Below are positions 1 to 8,918 of a DNA stretch of 64,000 bases, piece by piece. The stretch comes from Pseudoalteromonas sp. EB27 (GTDB taxonomy: Bacteria > Pseudomonadota > Gammaproteobacteria > Enterobacterales > Alteromonadaceae): NCBI RefSeq assembly GCF_001974875.1, contig NZ_MTQD01000011.1, positions 62,001 through 126,000 of the forward strand. The letters run 5' to 3'. The notes under the pieces are model-generated. The model had not been told where the DNA came from and did not search any database. It saw nothing but the letters and a program-made list of their open reading frames with translations. Position 1 is the first letter of the stretch. Each line of letters opens with the position of its first letter. The translations under genes were made by a program, and so were the position numbers.

Positions 1-1
1 A

Positions 2-382
2 AGTGGCATTGCAATGGCTGCTTCAAACTTAGCCTTTTCGTGGATCGCTTTAGTTGGCCCTGATTTAAGGCTATATGCCTTTGCTATTGTTATTGATGGG
101 TTTACGCAAGCATGGTCGTTAGTGGCTATGGTCGCCTTTATATCGATGTTATGCGATAGAGCATTTAGTGCAACGCACTATGCATTACTGGCATCATTAG
201 GAAATTTAGGACGAACATTACTTTCGAGCTACAGTGGTGTCGTCATTGATGATTGGTTAATGGGGAATTGGTCGCTGTTTTTTGTTTTAACAGCCTTAAT
301 GGTTTTACCTTCACTGATATTTTTATATCTGATTAGGCATAAGTTGTATGAGCTTGAGAGAAATTATCATCAAAATATTTAA
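2..382 (+). CDS. AmpG-like MFS permease, C-terminal part (5' end outside window)
   Basis: The open frame runs in from the window edge and gives the last 126 residues of an integral membrane protein. About four hydrophobic helices are visible. The stretch with SATHYALLASLGNLGR followed by WSLFFVLTAL resembles the C-terminal half of AmpG, the inner-membrane MFS permease that imports anhydromuropeptides for cell-wall recycling. The short basic tail after the last helix (RHKLYELERN) is a normal cytoplasmic end. A convergent hairpin terminator follows directly. Assignment to AmpG rather than a related MFS sugar permease rests on this short segment, so the substrate is inferred. Confidence 0.65.
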   Translation, partial: SGIAMAASNLAFSWIALVGPDLRLYAFAIVIDGFTQAWSLVAMVAFISMLCDRAFSATHYALLASLGNLGRTLLSSYSGVVIDDWLMGNWSLFFVLTALMVLPSLIFLYLIRHKLYELERNYHQNI

Positions 383-401
383 TGCATCCCTGCATTAACA
401 T

Positions 402-447
402 ATTGCTTAGCACTATAAGTGCCCCTTAAGTGTACTAAGCAATTTTT
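402..447. terminator. Bidirectional hairpin between ampG-like gene and XRE gene
   Basis: ATTGCTTAG (402-410) pairs with CTAAGCAAT (435-443). The inner CACT/AGTG pairs extend the stem, and a T run follows on the plus strand. It lies between two convergent genes. Confidence 0.7.
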
Positions 448-450
448 GAG

Positions 451-690
451 TTAATCTACTTTTAGCAAGCTAAGTGCTTCATGTGGATCAACTTCAAGAG
501 CTGTACAATAACGAACAAACTCAATTACATCTAAACGGCGTTCTTGATTTTCAATCTTGCCGATAAACGAATGAGGCGTTCCAAGCACTTGTGCTAGGCT
601 TCGCATTGTATGACCCTTTTCGTGGCGTTTACTTTTAAGCCACTTTGTTAGCTTTGCATTTTCTTCAGAAGAAACTGTTTTGCCCATCAT
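451..690 (-). CDS. Small XRE-family HTH transcriptional regulator
   Basis: The 79-residue protein is almost entirely one Cro/C1-type helix-turn-helix: LTKWLKSKRHEKG, MRSLAQVLG, HSFIGKIENQERR, then VIEFVRYCTALEVDP. It should bind DNA as a dimer. The start was set at the ATG at 690 because AGGAGA lies 7 bases upstream; the frame is open further upstream but has no ribosome site there. It is a stand-alone gene with a terminator behind it and a long AT-rich upstream region. Single-domain XRE proteins of this size are often autoregulators or partners of other systems, but no partner gene is visible. The target is unknown. Confidence 0.8.
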   Translation of the reverse strand: MMGKTVSSEENAKLTKWLKSKRHEKGHTMRSLAQVLGTPHSFIGKIENQERRLDVIEFVRYCTALEVDPHEALSLLKVD

Positions 691-1141
691 TTTACATCTC
701 CTACTAGATGATTTGACGTACCTATTAAAGCAGTAGTCTCTATCAATAGCTGTAGGCAAGTAAGTAGTCATACTTACATTCAATAGCAAGCTATTGCTTA
801 ACAAAGCATGTGTTGCTACTCACTCCACCAATATAGCTAAAAGAACTACGCTAATAATATGGTAAAGATTTATTTTTATTGAGAATGAAATTTTGCCCGT
901 CTCATTCTTGGATACATTATATACTATTAACACTTTGGTTAAATAACTAATTACATACTCGGTACAAATATGAACACGAGTGAATATTTATAAACGCTGA
1001 ATACTGACCTAAGTACTCAAAAAATATTAATAAATTATTTCTAGTTATAAAATATTTAAAGGAATATTTATAACAATTTTGTTCCAATTTATCGTCATAT
1101 GTTTATGATTAAGCAATAATTAGCACCAAAAAGGCCGAATA
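691..1141. other. AT-rich intergenic region with inverted repeat
   Basis: This 451-bp stretch without a gene separates the divergent XRE gene and small membrane-protein gene. It must hold both promoters. The only structured element seen is the inverted repeat AGAATGA (882-888) / TCATTCT (902-908), with a 13-base centre, which could be an operator. No tRNA or credible small ORF was seen. Confidence 0.4.
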
Positions 1142-1330
1142 ATGTTCAGACTTCTTTTTTTATTACCTATCGTATTGTGCCTGAGTTGGTACTTTTTTTT
1201 GCACCATAACGGCGTACCAATTAAGCAAGGCAAAAAAGGCTTCATATACATTTTAGCGTTTTCTGCTTTTGTACTTGGCTTTTTTGTATTGATAATGCAA
1301 ATAACCGAATACGCCCCAACCGATTTGTAG
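1142..1330 (+). CDS. Small hypothetical two-helix membrane protein
   Basis: The 62-residue protein has two hydrophobic segments, residues 2-20 and about 34-53, separated by a short basic loop (IKQGKKG). This topology would put both ends on the same side of the inner membrane. AAGG lies 7 bases before the ATG as a weak ribosome site. A convergent terminator immediately follows the stop, which supports a real transcription unit. I do not recognise the family and no function can be assigned. It is a single gene between divergent and convergent neighbours. Confidence 0.6.
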   Translation: MFRLLFLLPIVLCLSWYFFLHHNGVPIKQGKKGFIYILAFSAFVLGFFVLIMQITEYAPTDL

Positions 1331-1335
1331 GCATT

Positions 1336-1362
1336 AAAAAAGCCGCAAAAGCGGCTTTATTC
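1336..1362. terminator. Bidirectional terminator between small membrane gene and erpA
   Basis: AGCCGC (1341-1346) pairs with GCGGCT (1351-1356) over an AAAA loop. A/T runs on both sides serve both convergent genes. Confidence 0.85.
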
Positions 1363-1379
1363 TATTTAGCATTTAGCTG

Positions 1380-1718
1380 TTAAACGCTAAAGCTTGCACC
1401 ACAACCACAGGTTGTTGTTGCATTAGGATTAGATACAAAAAAGCGTGCGCCTTCTAATCCTTCTGTGTAATCAACTTCACCGTCAACCAAATATTGAATG
1501 CTCATTGGATCGATAACGAGTGTTACACCATTTTTTACAATTTCTAAATCGCCAGGATTCGCTTTTTCATCAAAAGTAAAACCATATTGAAAACCCGAAC
1601 AACCACCACCTGTTACGTAAACACGCAGTTTTAAATCTGGATTTTCTTCTTCGTCGATTAACTGTTTAACGCGAACAGCAGCTGCATCGCTGAACTTAAT
1701 TGGTAATTCTTCAGACAT
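1380..1718 (-). CDS. erpA: Iron-sulfur cluster insertion protein ErpA
   Basis: This is an A-type carrier that receives Fe-S clusters from the scaffold and delivers them to target apoproteins in the cytoplasm, notably isoprenoid-synthesis enzymes. At 112 residues it has the usual family length. The three cluster-binding cysteines are present: C40 in VTGGGCSG, and C104 and C106 in TTTCGCG near the C-terminus. The ATG at 1718 is preceded by GAGGG at good spacing. The gene stands alone, with a terminator behind it. The 322-bp upstream region shared with the divergent ClC gene should carry its promoter. Assignment to ErpA rather than IscA or SufA rests on the overall sequence and the absence of an isc/suf operon. 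Confidence 0.93.
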   Translation of the reverse strand: MSEELPIKFSDAAAVRVKQLIDEEENPDLKLRVYVTGGGCSGFQYGFTFDEKANPGDLEIVKNGVTLVIDPMSIQYLVDGEVDYTEGLEGARFFVSNPNATTTCGCGASFSV

Positions 1719-2040
1719 TCTAAAACCCTCAATATCGCAATGGCGTGATTATCTAATACCCGAGTGTTTTAATCAAGTATAGTAAAACAACTCTTTACTC
1801 TAAGTTATACCTATAAATAAGTAAAAAAGTGGCTAAACGTTAGCTCACTAAAATAATACTTAAGCAAACTAAAAGCGACCCTTGTAAACTAAAAGTTCGT
1901 TAAAAATTTTAGTTATAAATAATAGGTCTTAATCTTTACTGCAAATTGTTAATATAAATTACAAAAATTTCAAAATCACAACGACTTAGCTAAACTCTTT
2001 TGCTAAAATGCTGCTGAAAAATGCGGCGAGGAAATAATGC
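1719..2040. other. Divergent promoter region, erpA / ClC gene
   Basis: This 322-bp AT-rich gap lies between divergent starts. I see no hairpin, repeat or clear operator. It presumably contains the promoters of both neighbours. Confidence 0.4.
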
Positions 2041-3723
2041 ATGTGGCTTGAGCAACTCAGACGTCGACTGGCAAAACCTAAAACATCTGTACAATTATGC
2101 TTACTGGGCGTAGTTGCCGGACTAATTGCTGCTTTTTTTATTATTTTATTTCGCTTAACTATTTTATTTTTCCAAAGTTTATTTTTAGAAACCCCTGACG
2201 ACTTTACTACTCTACCTACACTTGAACGTGTACTCATGCCTTTAATTGCTGCATTACTAATAGCCACGTTTGCTGCTTTTACTGGGTTTAAACATTACCG
2301 TTTAGGCATTCCTTTTGTTATTCATCGTATTAAACGCCATTATGGGCAAATGCCTTTATACAATACGGTTAATCAATTTGTTGGTGGCGCACTTGCACTC
2401 ATTAGCGGTTTTTCGGTCGGTCGAGAAGGGCCTTCCGTTCATATGGGCGCAACAGGTGCGAGTATTTTAGCAGATAAGCTACATTTACCGCATAACGCCA
2501 TGCGCACTTTAAGTGGTTGTGGTGTTGCCGCAGGTATAGCGGCTTCATTTAATACCCCCCTTGCAGCTGTTATTTTTGTGATGGAAGTGGTACTTCGAGA
2601 ATATAAAGTACACATATTTGTGCCAATCATGCTTGCCGCTGTTACTGGTGCATTAGCTACACAGTTTGTTTTTGGTGAAGGCTCTGAGCTTGCCCTCATT
2701 ACCATAGCGCCATTGAGCGGCTGGCATTACCCTTATTTAATATTATGCGGTATGGCGCTGGGCGCTATAGCATTTAGCTTTAATCAAAACTTAATGCTAA
2801 TTATTAAAACATTTAAACCTTTAAGTATGTTTCCTCGTTTACTAATCGCAGGCTGTATTGCCAGCTTAATAGCTTACGCGGTTCCTCACGCTATGGGCTC
2901 TGGTATGAGTGCAATTACTATCGCGGTTGAATCCCCTGATAACGTAAAGCTACTTACCACCATTTTAATCGCTAAACTACTTGCCACATTGTTTGCTATT
3001 GGTTTGGGTATTCCCGGTGGCTTAATTGGTCCGGTAATTGGGCTTGGCGTATTAATTGGGACATTAATGGCCTTTTTTGCCCAATACATTAGCCCGGGTA
3101 CTGATATTGCGGGTACATATGGTGTTTTGGGTATGGCTGGGTTATTAGCGGCTACACTGCATGCACCACTTGCTGCATTAACAACAGTAATGGAGCTTAC
3201 ATCATCACCTGAAATAATTGTTCCTGCGATGATAGTAATAACCACGGCCTATGTAACTGCATTACAATTTTTTGGAAATCGCTCCATATTTTTACAGCAA
3301 TTAGATTTTCAAGGTTTGCCGTACCATGTGTCCCCTGCAACAGAAGCACTGCAAAAAGTGGGAATAATGGATGATATGGATGAAGACTTTAAATTGCTTT
3401 ATTCAGACGATAAAGAACAAATAAAGAACACGCTTGATGCGATGGATAGTCAAACACCCTTGATTGTTTTTGACGAAGAAAATGGCTATCGCCTCGCTGA
3501 ATACGATTTAACGCTAATGTCTGACGAAGCAATAAATATAAATTACATTAGCTTACAGGGCATCAGCAGCCAAGCCACCCTAGCCGATGCATTCGATATA
3601 CTAAAAGATAAAAGAAGTGGCGCACTTTACGTTTATAACCTTTTAGATAATCAACAAATTATGGGGCTATTACGCTGGGATCAAATTCATCATATTTTAA
3701 CCATTCGTAACAGCTTACTTTAA
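2041..3723 (+). CDS. ClC-family chloride channel/antiporter with C-terminal CBS-like region
   Basis: This inner-membrane anion-conducting protein has 560 residues. About residues 18-410 form the ClC membrane core and about 430-560 a degenerate CBS pair. The gating-glutamate motif GREGP is intact (residues about 128-132). However, the position equivalent to the inner proton glutamate E203 of E. coli ClC-ec1 is valine (FVMEVV where ClC-ec1 has FIIEEM). The selectivity motif GSGIP reads RLGIP, and GGIFAP reads GGLIGP. Known channel-type ClC proteins carry valine at the E203 position, so chloride conductance without tight proton exchange is possible. GAGG lies 9 bases before the ATG. hemJ follows 15 bp downstream and may be co-transcribed. 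Confidence 0.9.
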   Translation: MWLEQLRRRLAKPKTSVQLCLLGVVAGLIAAFFIILFRLTILFFQSLFLETPDDFTTLPTLERVLMPLIAALLIATFAAFTGFKHYRLGIPFVIHRIKRHYGQMPLYNTVNQFVGGALALISGFSVGREGPSVHMGATGASILADKLHLPHNAMRTLSGCGVAAGIAASFNTPLAAVIFVMEVVLREYKVHIFVPIMLAAVTGALATQFVFGEGSELALITIAPLSGWHYPYLILCGMALGAIAFSFNQNLMLIIKTFKPLSMFPRLLIAGCIASLIAYAVPHAMGSGMSAITIAVESPDNVKLLTTILIAKLLATLFAIGLGIPGGLIGPVIGLGVLIGTLMAFFAQYISPGTDIAGTYGVLGMAGLLAATLHAPLAALTTVMELTSSPEIIVPAMIVITTAYVTALQFFGNRSIFLQQLDFQGLPYHVSPATEALQKVGIMDDMDEDFKLLYSDDKEQIKNTLDAMDSQTPLIVFDEENGYRLAEYDLTLMSDEAININYISLQGISSQATLADAFDILKDKRSGALYVYNLLDNQQIMGLLRWDQIHHILTIRNSLL

Positions 3724-3738
3724 GCAATAAGGATTATT

Positions 3739-4173
3739 ATGAGCGCATTATTGATTTATAAAACACTGCACATATTTTTTATGATTGCGTGGTTTGCCGG
3801 TATTTTTTACTTACCACGATTATTTGTATATCACGCAATGAGCGAAGAAAGATCATGCAACTCTATGCTTAAAGTTATGGAGCGCAGACTACTTTACTTC
3901 GTAACCCCATTTGCTGTTTTAACGGCTGTATTTGGTGTATTAACCATTGTTGAATATGGTCGTGATTGGTTTAGATACAGTATGTGGTTACATTACAAAC
4001 TTGTACTGGTAATTATTTTATACGTATACCACGGCTACTGTTTTAAGTTATTGAGTGACTTTAAACATGACCGAAACACTAAAACAGACCGCTTCTACCG
4101 TATTTTTAATGAGCTCCCTGTTATTGCGCTGCTCATCATAGTGGCACTTGCGGTAATAAAACCTAATTTATAA
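3739..4173 (+). CDS. hemJ: HemJ protoporphyrinogen IX oxidase
   Basis: This 144-residue protein has four membrane helices and is of the HemJ (UPF0093) type. It oxidises protoporphyrinogen IX to protoporphyrin IX late in haem synthesis. The family N-terminus is evident: KTLHIFFMIAWFAG with conserved H11, then LPRLFVYHA. The later WLHYKLVLV and RIFNELPV segments also fit. AAGGA lies 7 bases before the ATG. It follows the ClC gene by 15 bp. hemL, an early enzyme of the same pathway, lies two genes downstream, so two tetrapyrrole genes flank pyrB. Organisms of this group often use hemJ instead of hemG or hemY. Confidence 0.88.
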   Translation: MSALLIYKTLHIFFMIAWFAGIFYLPRLFVYHAMSEERSCNSMLKVMERRLLYFVTPFAVLTAVFGVLTIVEYGRDWFRYSMWLHYKLVLVIILYVYHGYCFKLLSDFKHDRNTKTDRFYRIFNELPVIALLIIVALAVIKPNL

Positions 4174-4227
4174 GCTTTGTAGCGCATGTTAAACTGCGCT
4201 GCAATTTACAATACTTGCTAATAACAC

Positions 4228-4262
4228 GCGCGATTGCGTGCTCCATTTATGGATTATCGCGC
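4228..4262 (+). promoter_or_regulatory. Stem-loop in pyrB leader
   Basis: GCGCGAT (4228-4234) pairs with ATCGCGC (4256-4262). A second stem TCCAT (242-246 of this kb) / ATGGA (4249-4253) is nested inside. No T run follows, so it is unlikely to be a simple terminator. It sits 27 bases before the pyrB ATG and would lie in its mRNA leader. Confidence 0.45.
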
Positions 4263-4288
4263 CCATTTGATTGATTAGGAATTACCCC

Positions 4289-5305
4289 ATGTTAAGTTTC
4301 CAAGGCGAACATATACTGTCTGTAAATCAGCTAGACAGAGACTGCATTGAACGTATTTTTGCAGTAGCTAAAAAAATGGAGCCTTATGCTAAAAAGCAAA
4401 AGCAAACAACGGTGCTTAAAGGCGCTATTTTAGCTAATTTGTTTTTTGAACCAAGCACTCGTACACGAGTTAGCTTTGGTACAGCCTTTAACTTACTAGG
4501 CGGTGGCGTACGTGAAACTACAGGTATGCAAAGCTCAGCTCTTGCTAAAGGTGAGTCTCTTTACGATACTGCGCGCGTTATTTCAGCTTACGCCGATGCT
4601 GTTGCTATGCGCCATCCTGACGCAGGCTCAGTAAGTGAATTTGCTGATGGCTGTACTGTGCCGGTTATTAATGGCGGCGACGGTCCAAATGAGCACCCGA
4701 CCCAGGCATTACTTGATTTATTAACCATTGAGCGTGAATTACAGCGTTTTGATCAAAATATTGATGGCATGCATATAGCGCTTGTGGGTGATTTAAAATA
4801 TGGTCGCACAGTGCATTCTCTATCAAAACTATTGTGCCATTATAAAAACGTAAAGTTTTCGATGGTCGCACCTGATGGCCTACAAATGCCAACGAGCATT
4901 TTAGATGCAGTAGAAAATGCAGGACACAAAATTGAGCTAGTAAACAAGATGGAAGGTAATTTAGCAGCCGATATTGTTTACCAAACACGTATTCAAGAAG
5001 AGCGTTTTCCTTCACAAGAAGAAGCAAATAAATATCGTGGCGGTTTTAGAATTAGCCAATCTATTTACAGCGCTCATTGCAAACCTAACTCTGTATTAAT
5101 GCATCCGTTACCACGCGATAGTCGCTTAGAAGCCAATGAGCTTGATAACGACTTGAACAGTAACGACAATTTAGCAATATTCCGCCAAGTACAAAATGGC
5201 GTATTAATTCGTATGGCACTGTTTGCTTTAACACTCGGCGTAGAAAACAAAGTCGATAAGTATGAAGTAGACGTACCTTGGTTTAGCCGCAAACGCGACA
5301 GCTAA
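4289..5305 (+). CDS. pyrB: Aspartate carbamoyltransferase catalytic chain
   Basis: It condenses carbamoyl phosphate with aspartate, the first committed step of pyrimidine synthesis. The protein has 338 residues, about 28 longer than E. coli PyrB. The carbamoyl-phosphate site STRTR is at 56-60, the SSALAKGES loop (partner-subunit lysine K87) at 82-90, HPTQA at 136-140 and HPLPR at 272-276. All key residues are intact. The start was placed at the ATG at 4289 with AGGA upstream; an upstream TTG is less likely. The extra length is a C-terminal tail ending PWFSRKRDS. No pyrI regulatory-subunit gene follows, so allosteric control of the E. coli type is not shown here. A leader hairpin precedes the gene. 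Confidence 0.93.
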   Translation: MLSFQGEHILSVNQLDRDCIERIFAVAKKMEPYAKKQKQTTVLKGAILANLFFEPSTRTRVSFGTAFNLLGGGVRETTGMQSSALAKGESLYDTARVISAYADAVAMRHPDAGSVSEFADGCTVPVINGGDGPNEHPTQALLDLLTIERELQRFDQNIDGMHIALVGDLKYGRTVHSLSKLLCHYKNVKFSMVAPDGLQMPTSILDAVENAGHKIELVNKMEGNLAADIVYQTRIQEERFPSQEEANKYRGGFRISQSIYSAHCKPNSVLMHPLPRDSRLEANELDNDLNSNDNLAIFRQVQNGVLIRMALFALTLGVENKVDKYEVDVPWFSRKRDS

Positions 5306-5338
5306 ACCCTCTTTAAGTGACAATTTATAGGATTTTTC

Positions 5339-6619
5339 ATGACAATTAGCCAAGACTTATTTGAACGCGCTCAAGCCTCTATTCCTGGTGGCGTAAACTC
5401 GCCAGTTCGTGCTTTTAATGGTGTGGGCGGTACGCCGCTATTTATTACAAAAGCAGAAGGCGCGTTTACATTTGATGCCGACGGTAATCGTTATATTGAT
5501 TATGTTGGCTCTTGGGGACCTATGATCATGGGTCATAACCACCCTGCAATTAAACAAGCCGTACACGAAGCAGTAGAAAATGGCCTTAGCTATGGCGCGC
5601 CAACTGAAGCCGAAATATTAATGGCTGAAAAAGTAAAAGAGCTGGTTCCATCAATCGAAAAAGTACGCATGGTTAGCTCAGGCACTGAAGCAACGATGAG
5701 TGCAATTCGTTTAGCACGTGGCTTTACCGGCCGCGATAAAATATTAAAATTTGAAGGTTGTTACCACGGTCACGCTGACTCGTTATTAGTTAAAGCAGGC
5801 TCTGGTGCATTAACAATGGGTGTGCCTAATTCTCCTGGTATTCCTGAAGACTTTGCTAAGCATACACTTACGGTATCGTTTAATAACCTAGATGAAGTAA
5901 AAGCCATTTTTGCAAAATACGCAGACGAAATTGCCTGTATTATTGTAGAACCAGTAGCCGGTAACATGAACTGTATTCCACCAGTGCCAGGCTTTTTAGA
6001 AGGTTTGCGTGATGTGTGTGACGAATATAAATCAGTACTTATTTTTGATGAAGTAATGACGGGCTTTCGTGTTGCACTTGGCGGCGCACAAGCTTATTAC
6101 AATATTAAACCAGACCTTACGTGTTTAGGTAAGGTCATTGGCGGCGGCATGCCTGTTGGCGCATTTGGTGGTAAAACTGAAATAATGGATTACATTGCGC
6201 CTGTGGGCCCTGTTTACCAAGCGGGTACTCTTTCTGGCAACCCTATTGCGATGGCTGCAGGTTTAAAATCACTTGAGCTATTATGTGAGCCAGGTCTACA
6301 CGATAAGTTAGAAGCTATTTCAAAAGCAATTTGTGAAGGCTTTGAAGCTGGCGCTAAAAAAGCAGGCATTGCATTAACAACTAATTATGCTGGCGGCATG
6401 TATGGATTCTTTTTTACTGATGCTGAAAAAGTAACGACATACAAACAAGCGACTGAATGCGACCTAGAGCGCTTCAAACGTTTTTTCCACCTTATGCTTG
6501 AAGAAGGCGTGTACCTTGCTCCATCAGCATTTGAGGCTGGTTTTGTATGTGCTGCGCATACTGAACAAGAAGTAAAAGACACAATAGCGGCAGCAGAACG
6601 CTCGTTTGCTAAACTTTAA
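5339..6619 (+). CDS. hemL: Glutamate-1-semialdehyde 2,1-aminomutase
   Basis: This PLP enzyme makes 5-aminolevulinate from glutamate-1-semialdehyde, an early step of haem synthesis by the C5 pathway. At 426 residues it has normal family length. The PLP lysine is K265 in [12 protein letters not shown]. The cofactor-binding SSGTEA (113-118) and the DEVMTGFR segment (237-244) are present. AGGA precedes the ATG. It is 33 bp from pyrB on the same strand and is closed by a strong terminator, so it may share transcripts with hemJ and pyrB. Confidence 0.96.
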   Translation: MTISQDLFERAQASIPGGVNSPVRAFNGVGGTPLFITKAEGAFTFDADGNRYIDYVGSWGPMIMGHNHPAIKQAVHEAVENGLSYGAPTEAEILMAEKVKELVPSIEKVRMVSSGTEATMSAIRLARGFTGRDKILKFEGCYHGHADSLLVKAGSGALTMGVPNSPGIPEDFAKHTLTVSFNNLDEVKAIFAKYADEIACIIVEPVAGNMNCIPPVPGFLEGLRDVCDEYKSVLIFDEVMTGFRVALGGAQAYYNIKPDLTCLGKVIGGGMPVGAFGGKTEIMDYIAPVGPVYQAGTLSGNPIAMAAGLKSLELLCEPGLHDKLEAISKAICEGFEAGAKKAGIALTTNYAGGMYGFFFTDAEKVTTYKQATECDLERFKRFFHLMLEEGVYLAPSAFEAGFVCAAHTEQEVKDTIAAAERSFAKL

Positions 6620-6683
6620 GTTAAAATTACTTTTTATATTTTATAAGCGCTTGTTTTTACAGTATGTAATTAAGACTAAAGAT

Positions 6684-6714
6684 TGAAAAAAGCCCGAAAG
6701 GGCTTTTTTTATTT
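6684..6714 (+). terminator. Intrinsic terminator of hemL
   Basis: AGCCC and GGGCT form the GC core (6691-6703), extended by A/T pairs and followed by a run of seven T. Confidence 0.9.
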
Positions 6715-6797
6715 GTAAAGTACTATAAATGAATGATAATTAAGCATAACAAGGTCTATTCACCTTTACCCTAATTACAAAAATACAAGAGAGCCTT

Positions 6798-8639
6798 ATG
6801 TCAGGATTACGCCAATTTTCTTTTCCCGCTATCCAGCTAATGGCAAATTTAAAATACAAAACTAAAATCAGCTTAATGTTTGGAATTTTACTCGTTCCTC
6901 TTGCACTTAGTTTGTTTTTTTTAGTCTCATTATTAAGTGAAAGTATCGCTGTTTCAAAAATGCAGCAACAAGGCTTAAAAGGCTACAGGTCAATACTTTC
7001 AAATCAAACGCAGGGGGAAGCAAATCAAAATATAAAAATAGCTCGCTCACTCGGTTTTGATATAAAAGACGATCAAGAAAATGAAGTACTCGAACTTGTT
7101 TCTATTCAGTCAAACCTAGCATTAGATAGCCAGTTAGCCAGTGCTTATGTAAACCGCTCTTTAGTCACGCCGATTCCTGCACTTATAATGCAAATAAACT
7201 CGACAGCGCAAAGCGCAAACACTGTTTTGGCAAGTAATCGTTTTACGCCCGATACCTTTATAGCGCTTTCAAATTTTAGTAAATCACTTCCTTTGTACGA
7301 AAAACAACTAGATAAAATACTCAATGTAGCCACCAATGCAGATAAATCAGTAAATAAGGCGCTCATGCCTTCGTTAACTAATTTACACAGTGCTGTTGGT
7401 GCATTCAAAAAAGCAATAGATGAAAAACTACTTGAGCCTGACGATATTTTATTAACTCAAGCAGAATTTAATAGGCTAACAAACAATGTTCACAGCAGTA
7501 TTAATCAACTTGTTAGTAAGAGCATTCCAACGCTTGAGAGCCTTATTGAAGCAAAACTGCAAACTCAACAGTGGACTCGAAATCTTGTTTTAGCAGCTTC
7601 ATTGATTAGTTTGTTATTTGCATTTTATTTAATGATTGGTTTTTATTTTGCGGTTGTTGATACCATTAATCGCTTTGCTGATGCGGCGAATAGAGCCGCG
7701 AATGGCGACTTAAATGCAACGATTGATTCAAGCACCAATGATGAAATGGGTATTATTGCATCGCGCTACAACGCATTACTTAATGCATTTTCACACTTAT
7801 TATTTGATGTTAAAGCAAGTACAGAAGAGCTATGCGGCGCAACTAAATCGCTATCGCATGCGAGTAGCCAAACAAGCAATGATGTTTCAAAACAGCAAAC
7901 TCGAGTAAATGCCATTTATAATGCACTAAGCGAAATGGCTCAAAACGCACTTGCAGTTGAAGAGTCAGCCCATCAAGCAACGCTTACCGCGCAAGATGCT
8001 GCTGCACATGTAAAACAAGGTTCAGACAATACAATGGAGCTTGCTAAATATATGCAAGATCTACAAATTGAATTTGCAGAGAGCCAACAAGCACTCGATA
8101 AGCTAGCGCAAGATAGCCAAGAAATTAGCAAAGTTAGTAAAGGCATTAGTGAAATAGCCGATCAAACAAACTTGCTTGCACTCAATGCCGCTATTGAAGC
8201 TGCACGAGCTGGCGAGCATGGCCGAGGCTTTGCCGTTGTAGCTGATGAAGTAAGAACTCTTGCTCAGCGTACACAAACACAAACTCAAGAAATTCACCAA
8301 ATTATTAGCTCCTTACAACAAGCATCTGACGACACTCAACAAAAAATGCGCTCAAGTGTTGAAAAAATGGAGCAATCAGTAAAAGCAGCCAATCAAACTA
8401 ATGATGTATTGCAAAGCGCAGAGCAAAGTATGGGCGATATTAAACATCAGGGCGAAGTTATTGCCGAGCGTGTTAAACAGCAGTCAAATGCGACAACACA
8501 AGCATTGAATGATTCGCAAGAGGTGAGTAATTTAGCAGATCAAACGCTAACATCGGCCCAATCAACGCTGCAAGATGCACAGCAGCTAAGTCGCTTATCT
8601 AATGATTTAACCAAATCAATGCAGTTTTTTAAATCTTAA
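6798..8639 (+). CDS. Methyl-accepting chemotaxis protein
   Basis: This is a 613-residue inner-membrane chemoreceptor. A first membrane helix lies at about residues 26-47. A mostly helical periplasmic sensor of about 210 residues follows, then a second helix at about 262-288, a HAMP linker and a long coiled-coil signalling domain. The conserved CheA/CheW tip ([31 protein letters not shown]) spans about residues 452-490. The sensor is rich in Asn, Gln and Ser and looks four-helix-bundle-like; the ligand cannot be told. The gene is monocistronic, with a terminator before it and a MITE-like repeat starting directly at its stop codon. No che genes are nearby. Confidence 0.93.
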   Translation: MSGLRQFSFPAIQLMANLKYKTKISLMFGILLVPLALSLFFLVSLLSESIAVSKMQQQGLKGYRSILSNQTQGEANQNIKIARSLGFDIKDDQENEVLELVSIQSNLALDSQLASAYVNRSLVTPIPALIMQINSTAQSANTVLASNRFTPDTFIALSNFSKSLPLYEKQLDKILNVATNADKSVNKALMPSLTNLHSAVGAFKKAIDEKLLEPDDILLTQAEFNRLTNNVHSSINQLVSKSIPTLESLIEAKLQTQQWTRNLVLAASLISLLFAFYLMIGFYFAVVDTINRFADAANRAANGDLNATIDSSTNDEMGIIASRYNALLNAFSHLLFDVKASTEELCGATKSLSHASSQTSNDVSKQQTRVNAIYNALSEMAQNALAVEESAHQATLTAQDAAAHVKQGSDNTMELAKYMQDLQIEFAESQQALDKLAQDSQEISKVSKGISEIADQTNLLALNAAIEAARAGEHGRGFAVVADEVRTLAQRTQTQTQEIHQIISSLQQASDDTQQKMRSSVEKMEQSVKAANQTNDVLQSAEQSMGDIKHQGEVIAERVKQQSNATTQALNDSQEVSNLADQTLTSAQSTLQDAQQLSRLSNDLTKSMQFFKS

Positions 8640-8846
8640 TACCAATTCGCTTAATTAAGTGATCTATTTTGAGGGAAGAAAATCGTGTCGATAACAAGGC
8701 AAAAATTTCGTTATTTAGTTGTTCTCGGCAATTGCTCCTGCATTGCTCTACCTCCTGCATCCATGCAGTTGTATATCAGAAATTTTTAACGTAGTTAACG
8801 TCAGATTTAACCCCTCAAATTGATTAAGTATTATTACGGATTGGTA
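8640..8846 (+). repeat. MITE-like interspersed repeat, copy 1 (full length, 207 bp)
   Basis: It begins TACCAATTCG and ends CGGATTGGTA, an imperfect terminal inverted repeat of about 30 bp per end. Each end continues through a CTTAAT-type block to a TTTGAGGG block. The interior has no ORF of useful length. The same sequence recurs in inverted orientation at 57379-57569, including the interior block TTCGTTATTTAGTTG. TA flanks both ends. It starts at the MCP stop codon. Confidence 0.85.
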
Positions 8847-8862
8847 TAATTACGCTAACTAT

Positions 8863-8909
8863 ACTTTAAACAACAAAGCCGCTAAATAAGCGGCTTTGTT
8901 GTTTAAAGT
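8863..8909. terminator. Long perfect hairpin between MCP gene and mrcB
   Basis: Two perfect 21-base arms (8863-8883 and 8889-8909) with a 5-base loop contain the GCCGCT/AGCGGC core typical of terminators here. It lies just past the mrcB stop. The usual U run is incorporated in the stem (TTGTTGTTTAAAG), so termination strength is less certain. Confidence 0.75.
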
Positions 8910-8918
8910 AATCTCAAA

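Noticed and set aside
4271-4288. Upstream TTG start for pyrB
   Set aside because: The ATG at 4289 has AGGA at normal spacing and begins with the expected PyrB N-terminus.
8640-8846. Regulatory RNA gene in the MCP-mrcB gap
   Set aside because: The sequence recurs at 57379-57569 and has inverted ends, so a dispersed repeat explains it better.
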